Source: Adineta vaga (lineage: Eukaryota > Rotifera). Taken from it: a stretch of 64,000 nucleotides of DNA. How positions within the stretch are numbered: position 1 is the first letter of the stretch; each line of letters starts with the position of its first letter. The translations under genes and the position numbers were made by a program. Below the pieces are notes generated by a model that saw only the letters and a program-made list of their open reading frames with translations, was not told the DNA's origin and made no database searches. The stretch spans positions 6,758,001-6,822,000 of the forward strand of contig CP075496.1 of assembly GCA_021613535.1 (NCBI GenBank). Direction: 5' to 3'. Below are positions 37,690-49,519 of the stretch, piece after piece.

Positions 37690-40209
37690 CTAGAGTGAAA
37701 ATATTCCAATGACAACAATCATTCATCATCATTATTTAAACAATAACTTATACATTTACGTTCGTCTAATTGTCTCCAGAGATATATTGAATAAGAAAAA
37801 CTATACAGAAGAAAGAAACAAACAAATAAAGAATGATATTTATATGCATACAAATCATGATGTTTTCTCCTTCATCTATGAAATACGTAGTTTATATTTA
37901 AGTAAACAATGTCTGAATCATTAGTTGCATTTATGCATAGTACAAAATCAAACTTTTTTTCTCTTTGCAAGATCTTTGATCTCTGTGGGTGTACTGGTAA
38001 ATTTCTGATAAATAAATCTTCTAATCGAATAAAATGGTATAAACAAAAAAAAATCATGTCGATACATTAATTCAAACATAAAGAAGAATAAACCAGCAGT
38101 AGTCCTATTATAAATGTTTGATCTTGTTTCAGACACATAAGTTAACAAGATAAATAGTTTGAGAAGAAGATGACGATCAAGAGGAGAAGAAAAAAAAAGA
38201 ATCCGAGAAATTGTTCATACTCATCAATAACCGATCAATTATCATTGACAGAAGATCACGCGTGCATCGATTACATTTTTTTCAATTATATACCTGCCAT
38301 CTTCCATATGTGCTCTCACGCACACACTCATCGATCTCGTTTATTAACAGTCGATTTGGAAGGAAAGATGTAAAGAAAAAGAGTTGTCATTCTTTTGTAT
38401 TTTGATGCATCACATCAAATAGAAACGATTTGCAATGAGGCAGCACAGAAAAGAAAAGAAAAGAAGAAACCGCGACATCCATCTATCCATCGGAATGGAT
38501 TTATAATTTGTTCAAAGTGTTAATTGGTCTTCTATGCTTGTTCACATTTGCTTTTGTCTTTTGCCTATAAACTTCAATTGAGTATGTTGAATGACGAGAA
38601 GAAAAGTCATCTTGTTTAAACGACACATACTCATACAAACCATCTGGAGCCACTAAGTATTACAAGATGACAGACAGCAACAGCTACTATCAATGACTCG
38701 TTTTCTCATGTATTCAATGTTTGTCACTGATATTTGCCTCAAGCGACAAAAGAAGAAATAGCAATGAATATGACTGACGTGAACCCATCTTTATCACTGT
38801 GATTTTTTATGTTTCTCTCTTCAATTGATGATACTTGTTGATTACATGCTCATCAAATAGTGATTCGTTCTAATGTGTGCATACCTCCCTTCGTTCGTCT
38901 CTCATCATTCGAACCTAATTTTAATGTATGAGTGAGCAATAGAAATCATCGAGAGGATACAAAAGAAACCCATCGATCATGCTTGACGATGACGTCGAAC
39001 GTAAGAGCAAACAATCAGTATAGTTCTCTTCTTTCTTCTTTTTTTCTGTAGCTAAATAAGAGAGCGCTTGCACACAAGTGTATCCTGTTTGTGTTACGCG
39101 AATGGATGAATGAATAGATGACAAACGTAATAAAGAAAAAAAAATGCATGATCAAGCTCTTGTGATAATTATAGATATGCAAATGCGTGTCCATACACTT
39201 GAAGAAACCATATTTTCTCTTTTACTAAACTGAAATAACACCTTTTTTTTCATATCCAAATACTCATTGTTAATATGAAATAAAACGAGAAAAAAAGAAA
39301 ACGTTAAAATATTTGCTATGTCAATAAAACTTTAGTATAGCACTACCGGATTGATCAATACTCAATTGATATGATACCATGCTCTCTATGGTTCTAACAT
39401 TTGCTAGTGTCATTCCTTGATAGATATATGTAGATCAACGTATTCTGTTATGATTATCACCATTCTCTGACAGATGCCAACAGGCAGACAACACATACAT
39501 GTAACTGTATTATGAGATTCTTTCATTTGTTTGCTTGAGAAGTTGTATTGCTCGATTATTTTCACATCTTGTATCTCGCTTTCTTTTTCTTTTTTTATTG
39601 CTCGAACAACCAATTACTAAAGAGAAAGACGATGAAGACATACTCTCCGATTGGTGGTTGTATAAGTAATGATTTATTTTTCTTTTCCTTTTGTTTGCTC
39701 TCGTTACGTGTCGACAATGAGCTGCTAGAGGGTAGGAAAAAAGAATGTTGATAGTCGCAACTGGCGCAAGAAAAACTCAATCATCTATCATCAAGAGAAG
39801 CAGAGTTATGTCCTTCGGTGTATATGTATCTTTCTTCCTTTCTTCGCTTGAATGAATAAGTATATATGTATGCAAGAGTAAGTTTTTTTTTCTCTTTCGA
39901 TTATTGACCAATCAATAAACAGTACTCTCTCTCTCTCTCTCTCTCTCTTTTTTCTACTATGAACCAATTCTCTTATTAACCGAGAGAGAAAAAAACGAGA
40001 AATAGAGAGACATACAGAGAAAAATCTAGTGAACTACAAGAGAGAACTCAATCAGAGTAGAAGAGAGAAGTCAACTCTGTGTAACGACAGCGAGAAAAGA
40101 TAAACTTCGACAAGAGAGATAAGTTGATACACACAACTTAGTGCAAAAAAAACGAAGAAAAGATTATCATTTGATCATTTTTATATTATCTTCAAAATCA
40201 TAAAAGAAT
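37690..40209. other. gene-poor region upstream of RNF220-type gene
   Basis: About 2.5 kb without a supported exon. The left end should hold the first exon of esterase 2. The right end, from about 39920, is a CT tract followed by a purine-rich (GA/GAA) stretch leading to the RNF220 ATG, probably its 5' UTR. With the 766-bp first intron, the RNF220 gene has the largest non-coding flanks among the intact genes here. Confidence 0.5.
39925..39948 (+). repeat. (CT)12 microsatellite
   Basis: Twelve uninterrupted CT units 260 bp upstream of the RNF220-type start codon, followed on the same strand by purine-rich GAGA sequence, so the two arms could pair in RNA. Confidence 0.85.
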
Positions 40210-42888
40210 ATGTATCATCCAGCAATGTGGCATCCTATGCAACCACTCGATATGGCTGCAGCATTTCGTTCTATACGACAAGCAGCCTCATCACCAAATT
40301 CAATTACAACTAGTCCGGAAAAAGCTTCTCTATCAGCTGCTATGGCTGCTTTCAATGCAGCCAATGGAGCTTTTTCCGTCAATACACTTCTCAATCAAAC
40401 ATCACCTGATCATCTACGTTTTCCTACAGCGCATCCATCGTTGACGGCTGCAGCTGCAGCACATCAACATCATCTATTTTCAACTTTGTTCCATCACTAT
40501 CCCTATGCAGCTGCATTTCGTCCTCTATTAAATGGTACAACATCAGGATTATTAACATCATCAACAAATTCCAATTCATCATTATCTTCTTCATCATCAT
40601 CAGAATCTTCTGCATTTGTTCCAACTGGTAAACGATTTAAAGCAAGTACACATGATGAAAATCATTCGGATATATCTCCATCAGAAAAAAGTAGTGATGA
40701 AAGTTTTGGTAAATATTCAGGTAAGAAACATCACCATCATCATTATTGCCCTAAAGATGACTTGTTCGGTTGATTTCACACATCTAACTGGGTGGGGTCA
40801 ATTAATTCATAGGCGAAGATAGAAACAAAAAAAATCAATTATCGTGTTCTGTTTATCCTAAACTCATACACTTGTTTCCTGCAATATAATCACAGTTTCA
40901 TGTGAAAATTACATCGGAATCAATGTCTCTTCATTTTCATATCTAACTGTGAGAATAATTTGCTATTACATGAATAACTAGTTTTATTTCGAGATCAAAC
41001 AAGATTCGAAGTGATGGATCGATATTTAATAGAATCAATAGGCAATACGCTTCTTTTTTCTTCTTCTGCGGATTAATCAATCACTTCAGGGCACAAAATC
41101 ACTCTTCACTTCTCTATTCTATTCTCTTTTTTTTTCTCCCTATTTACAGTCTTGTTGATACAACATCTATTTGTTGTACATCTCGACAGGTTGACTTCGA
41201 GGAAAATATTCAGCTGTATAATCAATTGCGAACGATGAGGCTATTTTGACATATGGTCTGATAGTGATCCATAAGTGAAAAAGAAGTCATAAAATAATCA
41301 AACTCTTCACTATGAGAAGAGTAATGAGACGGAATAGAATACCGGATGGAATAGACAGCGCGTTGTCTTTTCGCCTAATCTATCTCGATTGTTTTTTCTT
41401 TTTGTTTGTCGCAAGAATGTGTTGAATAGCTTGCTATAGACAATACAAGACGAAGAAAACAGAAACACCTTTTGTTGTCTCTCTAGAGAGTCGATGTCGA
41501 TCATCAACGTATGATTTACAAAATCCACAATGTCCAATTTGTCAAGTATCTCTAAATGGACAAGATTTAACTACACATATTCAACATGAACTTGATCATC
41601 TTGAACGTACAAGACAACAATCGAAATATACAACACGTCGTTCATCACATCTGACAAATAATCCAAGTAAAGTAAGTTCTCATCTGTTGTCTATAGACAT
41701 ATGAATCATTAGTTTTGACGATGTTTATCAGACAATAATCATTACTTATTCTAGATTCTTCAAGAAAATACAATTAATAATATCGATCAAACCTTTAAGA
41801 CACGTTATGAAGTAAATATACAAAAAGACAAGAGAATAAATATCTTTTTAATCAATTCCTATTCTTTAGACATTCATACGAGTAAGAACAAGTCGACAAC
41901 AACGATTAAATGGTAACTTATTCATCAAATAACATATCTTTCATAGAAGAAAAATTTTTATTTTAGCTAAATTACAATTACATAATCGTCGTATACATCG
42001 TAATGATACACGTAATTGTCCAATATGTTATCAAATAATTCCAGTAAATACAGATGAAGAATATTTCTTTACTCATGTTCAACAATGTTCAAGAAAAGTA
42101 TAAGACAAAGATTTCAATGATGAATTAATTGTTTTTCTTTTGTTTTCTAGAGAGAACAATTAGCAGCAAATGCTGCTCTCGCCGCCTTAGCCAATCAACA
42201 TCGATTACCACCTCCACCACCACCTCCTCCTTTGATTTTATCAACTAGCGAATCAACGCAAGGTAAGCAGATAGAAAGATTCTTTTGCTCGATAATATTT
42301 TAAAATTTTTCATTAATGTAAAGATGATCCAGATGTAAATGTTGTGGATATGGATGATAGTATCGAACGAGAAGATAATCATAGCAATCGTCTAAGTACC
42401 AATGAAACAACGAGTACAATTGATCATAGGTACTGAATAGGATGAATTTTATAGAGTAAAATTCGATGATTTTTTTTTCTTTCTTTTCCTAGTAGTGATG
42501 ATCGATGTCAAGAATCGTTTAACAGTGATCAAAGGTAAAGAAAAAACTTATTTATTCGTTAAAAATAAGAGAATTTCATTTAGATTTTCTCCATCAACAC
42601 AAAAAAGTGATATTTTATATTCATCAAATATAACGGAACTTGATCCTCCTAAATGTGTTGTTTGTATGGTGAGATTTGTAATATTTTGAATTCAATAAAT
42701 TCTCGTTTTTCTTTTTAATCTAGTAGGAATCGTGTGTAAAGCCGTGTGTTTCACTGACTTGTTGGCATATTAATTGTGAAGAATGTTGGTTAAAATATTT
42801 AAATGAAAAAAATCTTTGTCCACAATGTCATACAAAAACGAGTTCGAACAATCTTCGACGAATTTTCTTTAATAAAATATCGAAATAA
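40210..42888 (+). CDS. RNF220: RNF220-type RING E3 ubiquitin ligase
   Basis: Ten exons (40210-40720, 41487-41671, 41755-41811, 41870-41912, 41967-42097, 42151-42262, 42324-42429, 42493-42534, 42584-42668, 42727-42888) give 477 residues. The N-terminal exon is Ala/Ser/His-rich with a GKRFK patch. It is followed by QCPICQVSLNGQDLTTHIQH, a Cys/His motif typical of RNF220, then the family signature RYETFIRVRTSRQQRLNAKL, a second zinc-finger-like NCPICYQIIPV, a polyproline run, and the C-terminal RING (CVVCMESCVKPC..., CWHINCEECW, LCPQC) ending NNLRRIFFN. RNF220 ubiquitinates nuclear targets such as Sin3B and stabilises beta-catenin in vertebrates, and is active in neural patterning. The last acceptor is a TAGTAG pair; using the upstream AG would insert an in-frame stop, so the downstream AG at 42725-42726 must be used. 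Confidence 0.93.
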
Positions 42889-43654
42889 GACACATTTTGC
42901 TTTTTACTTTACTCGTCTTTTCTTTTCCTTTCTTTGTTTTTCGTTTCGTTTTCTTTCGTGTATTTGTCATGTAAAATATAAAGAAGCAACACGTTATTTT
43001 TTACAAATTTAACTATTTCTCACATACCTGACGACAACCAATTTCAATAGACATCCGTTTCACATTAGAAATTTATAAAAAAAAAGATAAATGACTTTCG
43101 GAAATCATACCTTTCCATGGTACGAGATTCACCTGTTCTACATAAAAACATCATATATCACTTTTGCTTTTGTATTCATACGATCGAAATAAAACTTGAT
43201 CAACATTGAAAAAGGAAAACAACATGCGAATGATATATCAAAATATCTTAAACAATATCAGATGAGAAAAATTTTCATTGGATATTCTTCGTTAAACGAT
43301 TTTATTTCACACATATACATATTGCCTTTCGTTCGAATGAAGAAAACACAAAATCTTGATTATTTTTCTTGTGATTATTATTGTTTCTATTCACCTAGAT
43401 GTGAAGAAAGAACACGCGAAAAGAATGTTATGAAGCAATTGAAATAGTTTAGTTATTTACGCGCCTACATCAACAATATATATGTATATGTTCACTCGAA
43501 CAATTTAATGACTAATGTGTGACAATTAAAAGACGAAGAATGAACATTGAATTAGACATATTGATGACTACTACTAATACTATAGTTGAAGAAGAGAAAT
43601 TTTCATATGCAAAAGACTGTTTCTAAGGCATTTCAATTTTCTCTTCAAAGAATA
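42889..43654. other. spacer RNF220 / CFAP73-like
   Basis: A 766-bp interval between two same-strand genes. It begins with T-rich 3' UTR. A frame at 43196-43447 has a normal ATG but amino-acid content typical of chance frames and no match I recognise. TTTTCTCTTCAAAG ends at 43651, three bases before the next ATG, again an acceptor-like signal at a start codon. Confidence 0.45.
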
Positions 43655-45650
43655 TGAGTTGTGGAGCGCGTAATCTTCTCAATTATGAGAATTTCATTCG
43701 ATTTTCAACAATAAAGTATGTCTTACTCATTTGAACCTCATCTTTTTCTATCCAATAAAATCTGTTAGGAATTTAAATATTAATGATACTAATAACAATG
43801 ATATAAAATTGAATTTAAAACTTCTCAATAAGCATTTAGAAGTGAAATCACTTGATGAAACACTTGTACATCGTCAAAATGAATACAAAATACGTCGTGA
43901 ACATTTACAAAAACGTCAAGATACATTACATGAAAAGGAAGTCATGTTTAAAGAGAGAATTCTCAGGTTGAATCGATTGCTTTTCTTTATTAACCATATC
44001 AAGAAAATCCGTTTTTTTTCTCGTTTAGTTATGAGATGTATATTAAAGTAAGAAGATAAGATGAGTTTTTTCATGAATTGTAATGGATTTAAAAATACAA
44101 AGGAATTAGCAATAAAACGTGATCGATCATTACGACGAGTTGAAGATGAAAAAACGTTTATTAAAACGAAACAAATCGAAATTGATTTATTGAATAAAGA
44201 AATCGAACAAATACGTGAAGAAAAACAAAACTTACAAGAAATTATTGTTCATTACCAACCTCATGCCAATCTTCTAACTCAAGTTAGAAAGAAAAGAGAT
44301 ACTTTTGCCTAATAAATCTTTTTCTTAGATTATCGATCGAACTGATCGATTTCATTCAATCGATGATATGATTGATAAATTCGATATGCTTCATGCGAGT
44401 TACCAAGTTAGATTGAAGCATTTTCATATTTCTTTTATATTCATTGATAAATCTAGGATATCTTGATGACAATTAGAAATTCTAATGAACAATTGAATGA
44501 TGTACAACGACAGTTATTATCAACTATTGAAGTAACATTTTTAAAAGATAATTTCAAAGAATTTGATAAGAATAAATAGAAAAAAAATAATAAAATATCG
44601 TTGATGAACAATCAAATTCATGATTTATATCAAAATCAGATAGATATTCAACAACGTATTGAAAAAATTCGAACAGAAATTGGAAATTATCAACAAATAT
44701 TCAAAGAACATTTGTCTGAACTTGGAGCAATAAAAATGTACGAGAATATCTGAATTTTATTCGTTTAAATGTCAATATTTTAGAGCAATTGAATCAATGT
44801 TTGATTTAGTAAAACGATACAGTCATCGAATTAGAAGAAAAGATCTCAATCTAATTGAATGTCCATTGATACAATTGAAACAAGTAGATTTTTTTTTGAT
44901 TGTATGACATTATTTAAAACAGTAATTATAGATTGATACATTTCTCGATGATTTGATTTATTATGTGGATTATGTGAATAATAAAGAAAAGAAATTGATA
45001 CAAAAACAACATTCAACTAATGGAGAGAATAGAAAACTTCAATTGGAAACTAGTGCCGATCATACGAAAAATAAAGCTGAAGATAATAATCTGTGGCGTG
45101 CTTCTTGTTGCGAAATCGATCAACGAGACATTTTAATTGAATCAAATGATGAAAATAAACAATCAACATATGTCTCTTATAGAGTAAGTTATTTTTAAGA
45201 TGTTTTTTATGAAAAACATTCACATTCACGATCTATGATAAGAAAAATTAAAGTATCCACCAAACATTAGATAGATTTGCATCAACTATAGAAAAAGAAG
45301 AAGCCTATCTATCTAATATAATAATGTAAAGATACACTTCAGAGAGCGTGTCTGAAGAATCACTATATTTTGCAATTAATTTCTTGTTTATATATCGATT
45401 TACGAAAAACGAATTTCATCCTTTTTTGACTTTAAAGATTCGAGGTGAAGATAATACAACATACACCATACAAATGAATACAACTCATGAAACAAATCCA
45501 ACACAAACACGTAATAGTTTAACACCAAACAGATCATCTCTATCAATGTCATCACGTAGTAATGAAACGAAAAGTAATTCATTTAAAGTATCAACAATTG
45601 ACAAGACAATCAAAAGTACACGAATAACTTTGAAATCTAAAAATCATTGA
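43655..45650 (+). CDS. CCDC42/CFAP73-family coiled-coil axonemal protein
   Basis: Ten exons (43655-43716, 43769-43966, 44029-44047, 44103-44282, 44329-44406, 44457-44531, 44580-44737, 44784-44883, 44932-45183, 45438-45650) give 444 residues. Residues about 40-290 are coiled coil with the DUF4200 pattern: LHEKEVMFKERIL, then YEMYIKELAIKRDRSLRR across the microexon, EKQNLQEIIVHYQPHANLL and IIDRTDRFHSIDDMIDKFDM. This matches CFAP73/CCDC42, proteins about 310 residues long. CFAP73 with CFAP100 forms the MIA complex that links inner dynein arms to doublet microtubules; CCDC42 is needed for sperm tail assembly. The last two exons add a polar tail not seen in vertebrates. Exon 3 is only 19 nt. The intron before the last exon (45184-45437) contains a possible extra exon that does not fit in phase. 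Confidence 0.85.
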
Positions 45651-45798
45651 TCAAATGTTCATAGTGATTTAAAATAAATGATCTATCATCATTTTTCTTT
45701 TTATTCATAATTGAATACATAGAAGAGAAAGATTCACATGCCTATACAATATTTTTTTTACACAAAAATAAATCATTCCAATAGATTTTTTATTTTTT

Positions 45799-48700
45799 CT
45801 ATTTGAATAAGAATTTTAATTTGATTAAATATCGCATTCGTACTTGTTTTGTATCGTATACAATATATTCGTTGTAATTAAGTGTATAACCTTTGGAATT
45901 AATCACATTCGTTGATTCAACAGGACCCATTGGAATAACAACATCATCCTCTCTATTTCAGAAAAGAAATTCATGTTTGTCCTTATCCAAAAAAAACATC
46001 ACTAAACTTACAATGTCACCGCATTCTTCATATTAGGTGCTATAGAACCGAGACCTTTAACACTGGATAAACCTTCTGGTAATCTATGAGCATTATTATC
46101 AGCTTGAAGTAATTCATTACATTTACCAAGTGCAACCTAGTTTAAGTTTAGAATAGATATGAATGCAGGAAAAAATGAAATTTTTCTTACTTCAGAAAGA
46201 AGAACAAGACCAGTATTTTTACTTGGCGTTGGATAACAATAATTAGCACTTTTACTACTCATATCAGCAAAATATAAACCTTTACCAAACATATAACCAG
46301 TCTAAAATGATTAGAACATTTTAAATATATATCTATTGAATTCTTCTAATGAATTACTGTTAGGAAACTATCAATGAAACATAACGTAGTATCAACAAAT
46401 CAGATATAGACTTCGATCTCAAGTTATCCTAATCTATCGATTCAATTTTGTACGTAATAGCTCAGAATAAATATACTCCTTCAATTGAAAATAAAATTTT
46501 CATCTGTTTATAAATCTCATGGTAATTTCACTTACAACAGGTGCTTCTGGTGGCGCAATACGTAAACCTTGACTAATAATACTAGCAAAATTTGTCAAAC
46601 GAGAGCCATGCCTACAAGATCATCAATAGTAGAAAAATTAAATTTCAATTTTTCATCAAATCTTTCATACCAAAGTAGCATTTTATTGCCAACATCATCA
46701 AAAACTTGCTTTTCGTTATCTCTATCAACTTCAAATATATCTTCAATTTGCATTTTGTATTGTTGATGTGTCGATGCATGTGTTGATTGAAGATATTTAT
46801 CGATCAATTGATAAATATTAGTAGTTTTATCAATTGGTTGTAATTTACATTTAAGTTGTTCATAATGTTGATCAATAGGATTCAATCGAGTATTTGTATC
46901 TGTATTTAATGTAGTAAATGCAATTTCAATATCATCAAGTGCTTCAAGTAATTCAATTTCTTGTTTTAATTGTTGAATAGTTTTTATTAATGGAGGTGTA
47001 CTTCGACCAAATTCATGAGGAACTACGATGAAAAGAATAAATTTAACTATTTCATTATTGATGAATAAAATTTCGAAACAAACTTCGTGTATAATATGTA
47101 TTATTAGCTTCGATGAAAGCGGAATTGAATTTATTTGTTTTAATATAAGTTTCAATTACTTTAAGTGCAGAATAACCAGCCTTGATTTGTGTTGAACTTA
47201 ATTTACCTAAAACGAAGAAACAACAATGGTTTTCTCTCTCTCTCTAAGGAACAAGAAATGAAGGTGAACTATTTTACCAAGTGGATTTTTGCTTGCATCA
47301 AATTTCATTTCTAATAATGCTTCTTCCATCGCTCGTACGTTACAGATTAATTGAATCAAATTCTGTAAACGTTTATCAAGTTTTGATTCTGGTACAGGTA
47401 AACCTTTCAATTGTTCGAATGTTGCCAATTGTTTTTTATGATTTTCATCTTTCGATGTCTAAAAGAAGATGAAGAGTAAGAATTTCGAAATGAATTTTCA
47501 TTACTTACAGATGGATTATAATCAAGTTGAACATAATCATATTTACCAGGATATTTTGTAAATGAATCACGATAATAAAAATCATTTTTTGTTTTATCAC
47601 TGAATCTAAGCAAATAGATCAATAAGATTTCGAATTTCTATATACTAATACCAGAACAAGTCCAGTTCATACTTTTGACAAAAGAATCGTTTTGCATCAT
47701 CGAGATCACATCCGAAATGTTCTAAATTATTCTGTCCATTATATCCAACACGTCCCCTGAATCCAATAAACAAACAATCATATGAAATAAGTTCAAATAA
47801 ATGTTTTACCAACGTAACCAAACATAATATTTCTTACAATTATTTTCTTCTAACAATTGAATTAAATAAAATTTGTTATTATTATTTCCAACATTAGTCT
47901 AGAACAAATCTATTATTAATAAATTAAACCCATCTGTTAATAACTAACTTGATTGAGCATACAATCAAATATATCTCCATCTTCACAATAAACATGAGCT
48001 TTGCCCAACATTGATGTACATTCAGCATCAACAGGAACTTTTCCAATAACAGTTGTTACAGTTCGCACTATAATAGTTGAAATAAATATTTTCTTCGAGT
48101 TCAATTTGATTTTCTCTACTTACTAGTACTTTTCTCTATAGGCGCAGTAGATTTTGATACAGCACGTTTTTTCTTATTACTTTCTAAATTTTCATCGTTG
48201 CTCAATGATCGTTTGTTGGATATTGTCGAAACATTCAATGGTAATTTTGCCACTAGAAGAAAATTTTAATAATTATAGTCAATGAAAATGATTCAACAAA
48301 CTTGATTTAACATATCGAATTTTTCGACTAGTTTCCGTTTCTAAATTTTTTTCAATTAGTTGATCAAGATCAATTTCATATGATTGATTTCGATAAGTTA
48401 CAGGTAATACTGTCTGATTACTATTTACAGCATTAGCAATTTGAATCATTATTTCAGCATTATATGTCAACCATTTCTTGTTATCATTTTCGTATTCATA
48501 GACGAAAAAACCATTTTTATCTTGAAAATCAATACATAAACGTATACGACGCATAAATTTCGTTTTCTGATTGATTTGTATCATATCAGGTAATTTAATT
48601 ATCATATTTACTTCTTCAGTTTGATTAATAATTACCTAGAAAAATTGAAAAATAGCTCGTTGAATGTATGCAATTATTCTCATTTACTTCTTTATTTCCT

Positions 48701-48828
48701 TTTTCGAATGCTTGAGATATTTCTTGTTGAATATCAATTGAAAATTGTTGCCAAACACCTTTATCTCCTTCCCATTCCCATTGAATATTCAGATTAGAAA
48801 GTGAAATAGGTTTTTTATCCGAAGTCAT
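45799..48828 (-). CDS. poly(ADP-ribose) polymerase with two WWE domains
   Basis: Fourteen exons (48688-48828, 48302-48635, 48124-48252, 47949-48067, 47810-47898, 47673-47756, 47509-47605, 47278-47458, 47084-47206, 46671-47022, 46536-46611, 46191-46301, 46012-46136, 45799-45952) give 704 residues. Two WWE modules come first ([32 protein letters not shown], where the first Trp is Tyr), then a basic NKKKRAVSK linker. The WGR domain follows ([14 protein letters not shown]), then the PARP regulatory helical domain ([23 protein letters not shown]) and the catalytic domain with the H-Y-E triad: [27 protein letters not shown] and NEYIVYD. The catalytic half is PARP2/PARP1-like, so it should make poly(ADP-ribose) at DNA breaks. 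Human PARP2 lacks WWE domains; these bind iso-ADP-ribose and would let the enzyme read its own product. Confidence 0.93.
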
Positions 48829-49519
48829 TGATTTAAATTTAGATCAGATGTATATTGTTATTTATTTTGAATGATTCTAATAAATGTATTGGTCAAGAAC
48901 AATGTGCGTTGAATTCTGTTTCTGTAAAGAAAGAACAAACGTCACATAACAATGGTAAACGATATGAACTGTCGAAGTTTTAATTCATAGAATTTCGGTA
49001 TGTCTTTTCTCTGTTGAATTGTGAATATAAATTTAATCTAACATATTGAATTTCTTACCATAATTAATTAATATGTCTATCCTTGCACAATGACCATCTA
49101 TGAACGACATCTTTTGCATTTAAATTCGAAGAATTTTAATATGAAAATATAATATTCTTATTCACGGTCATTTTTTCTTGATTATTAAACACTGTTAAAA
49201 GAGATTACATATGATTACTGAGTATTTAAGTTACCTCTAGGAATCCAACACTTCAAATGGATTTGTTTCGAATTAATCATATTTTGTACGATTCTAGAAA
49301 CTGAAAGGAAATGATTGCAAATCAAAACTCAACTTCAAACTAAATTCTATCTTTCAATCACTATAGAACATATTTACTTAAGTCGACTTGTGAATGAATT
49401 ACTATATGAGATTTAATGTATTAACTAATAATTCAAAATATCAATAAACAATCCATTACAACAATCATTCCCGGATATCAAAAAACAAAAATTATTTATC
49501 ATTCTAGATATTTTCAATC
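48829..49519. other. bidirectional promoter region PARP / KATNIP
   Basis: A 691-bp AT-rich interval between divergent start codons. No coding exon. An acceptor-like TTATCATTCTAG ends at 49507, 12 bp before the KATNIP ATG. Confidence 0.5.

Noticed and set aside
43196-43447. 83-codon plus-strand frame between RNF220 and the CFAP73-like gene
   Set aside because: Composition is typical of chance frames in this AT-rich DNA. It is bounded by no promoter or acceptor signal and matches nothing I know.
47661-47672. Extension of the PARP WGR exon through YELDLFW
   Set aside because: The next codons lead to a stop and the join needed would create TGA. Using the GTATGA donor at 47672 gives FCQKFSDKTKN, as expected for the family.
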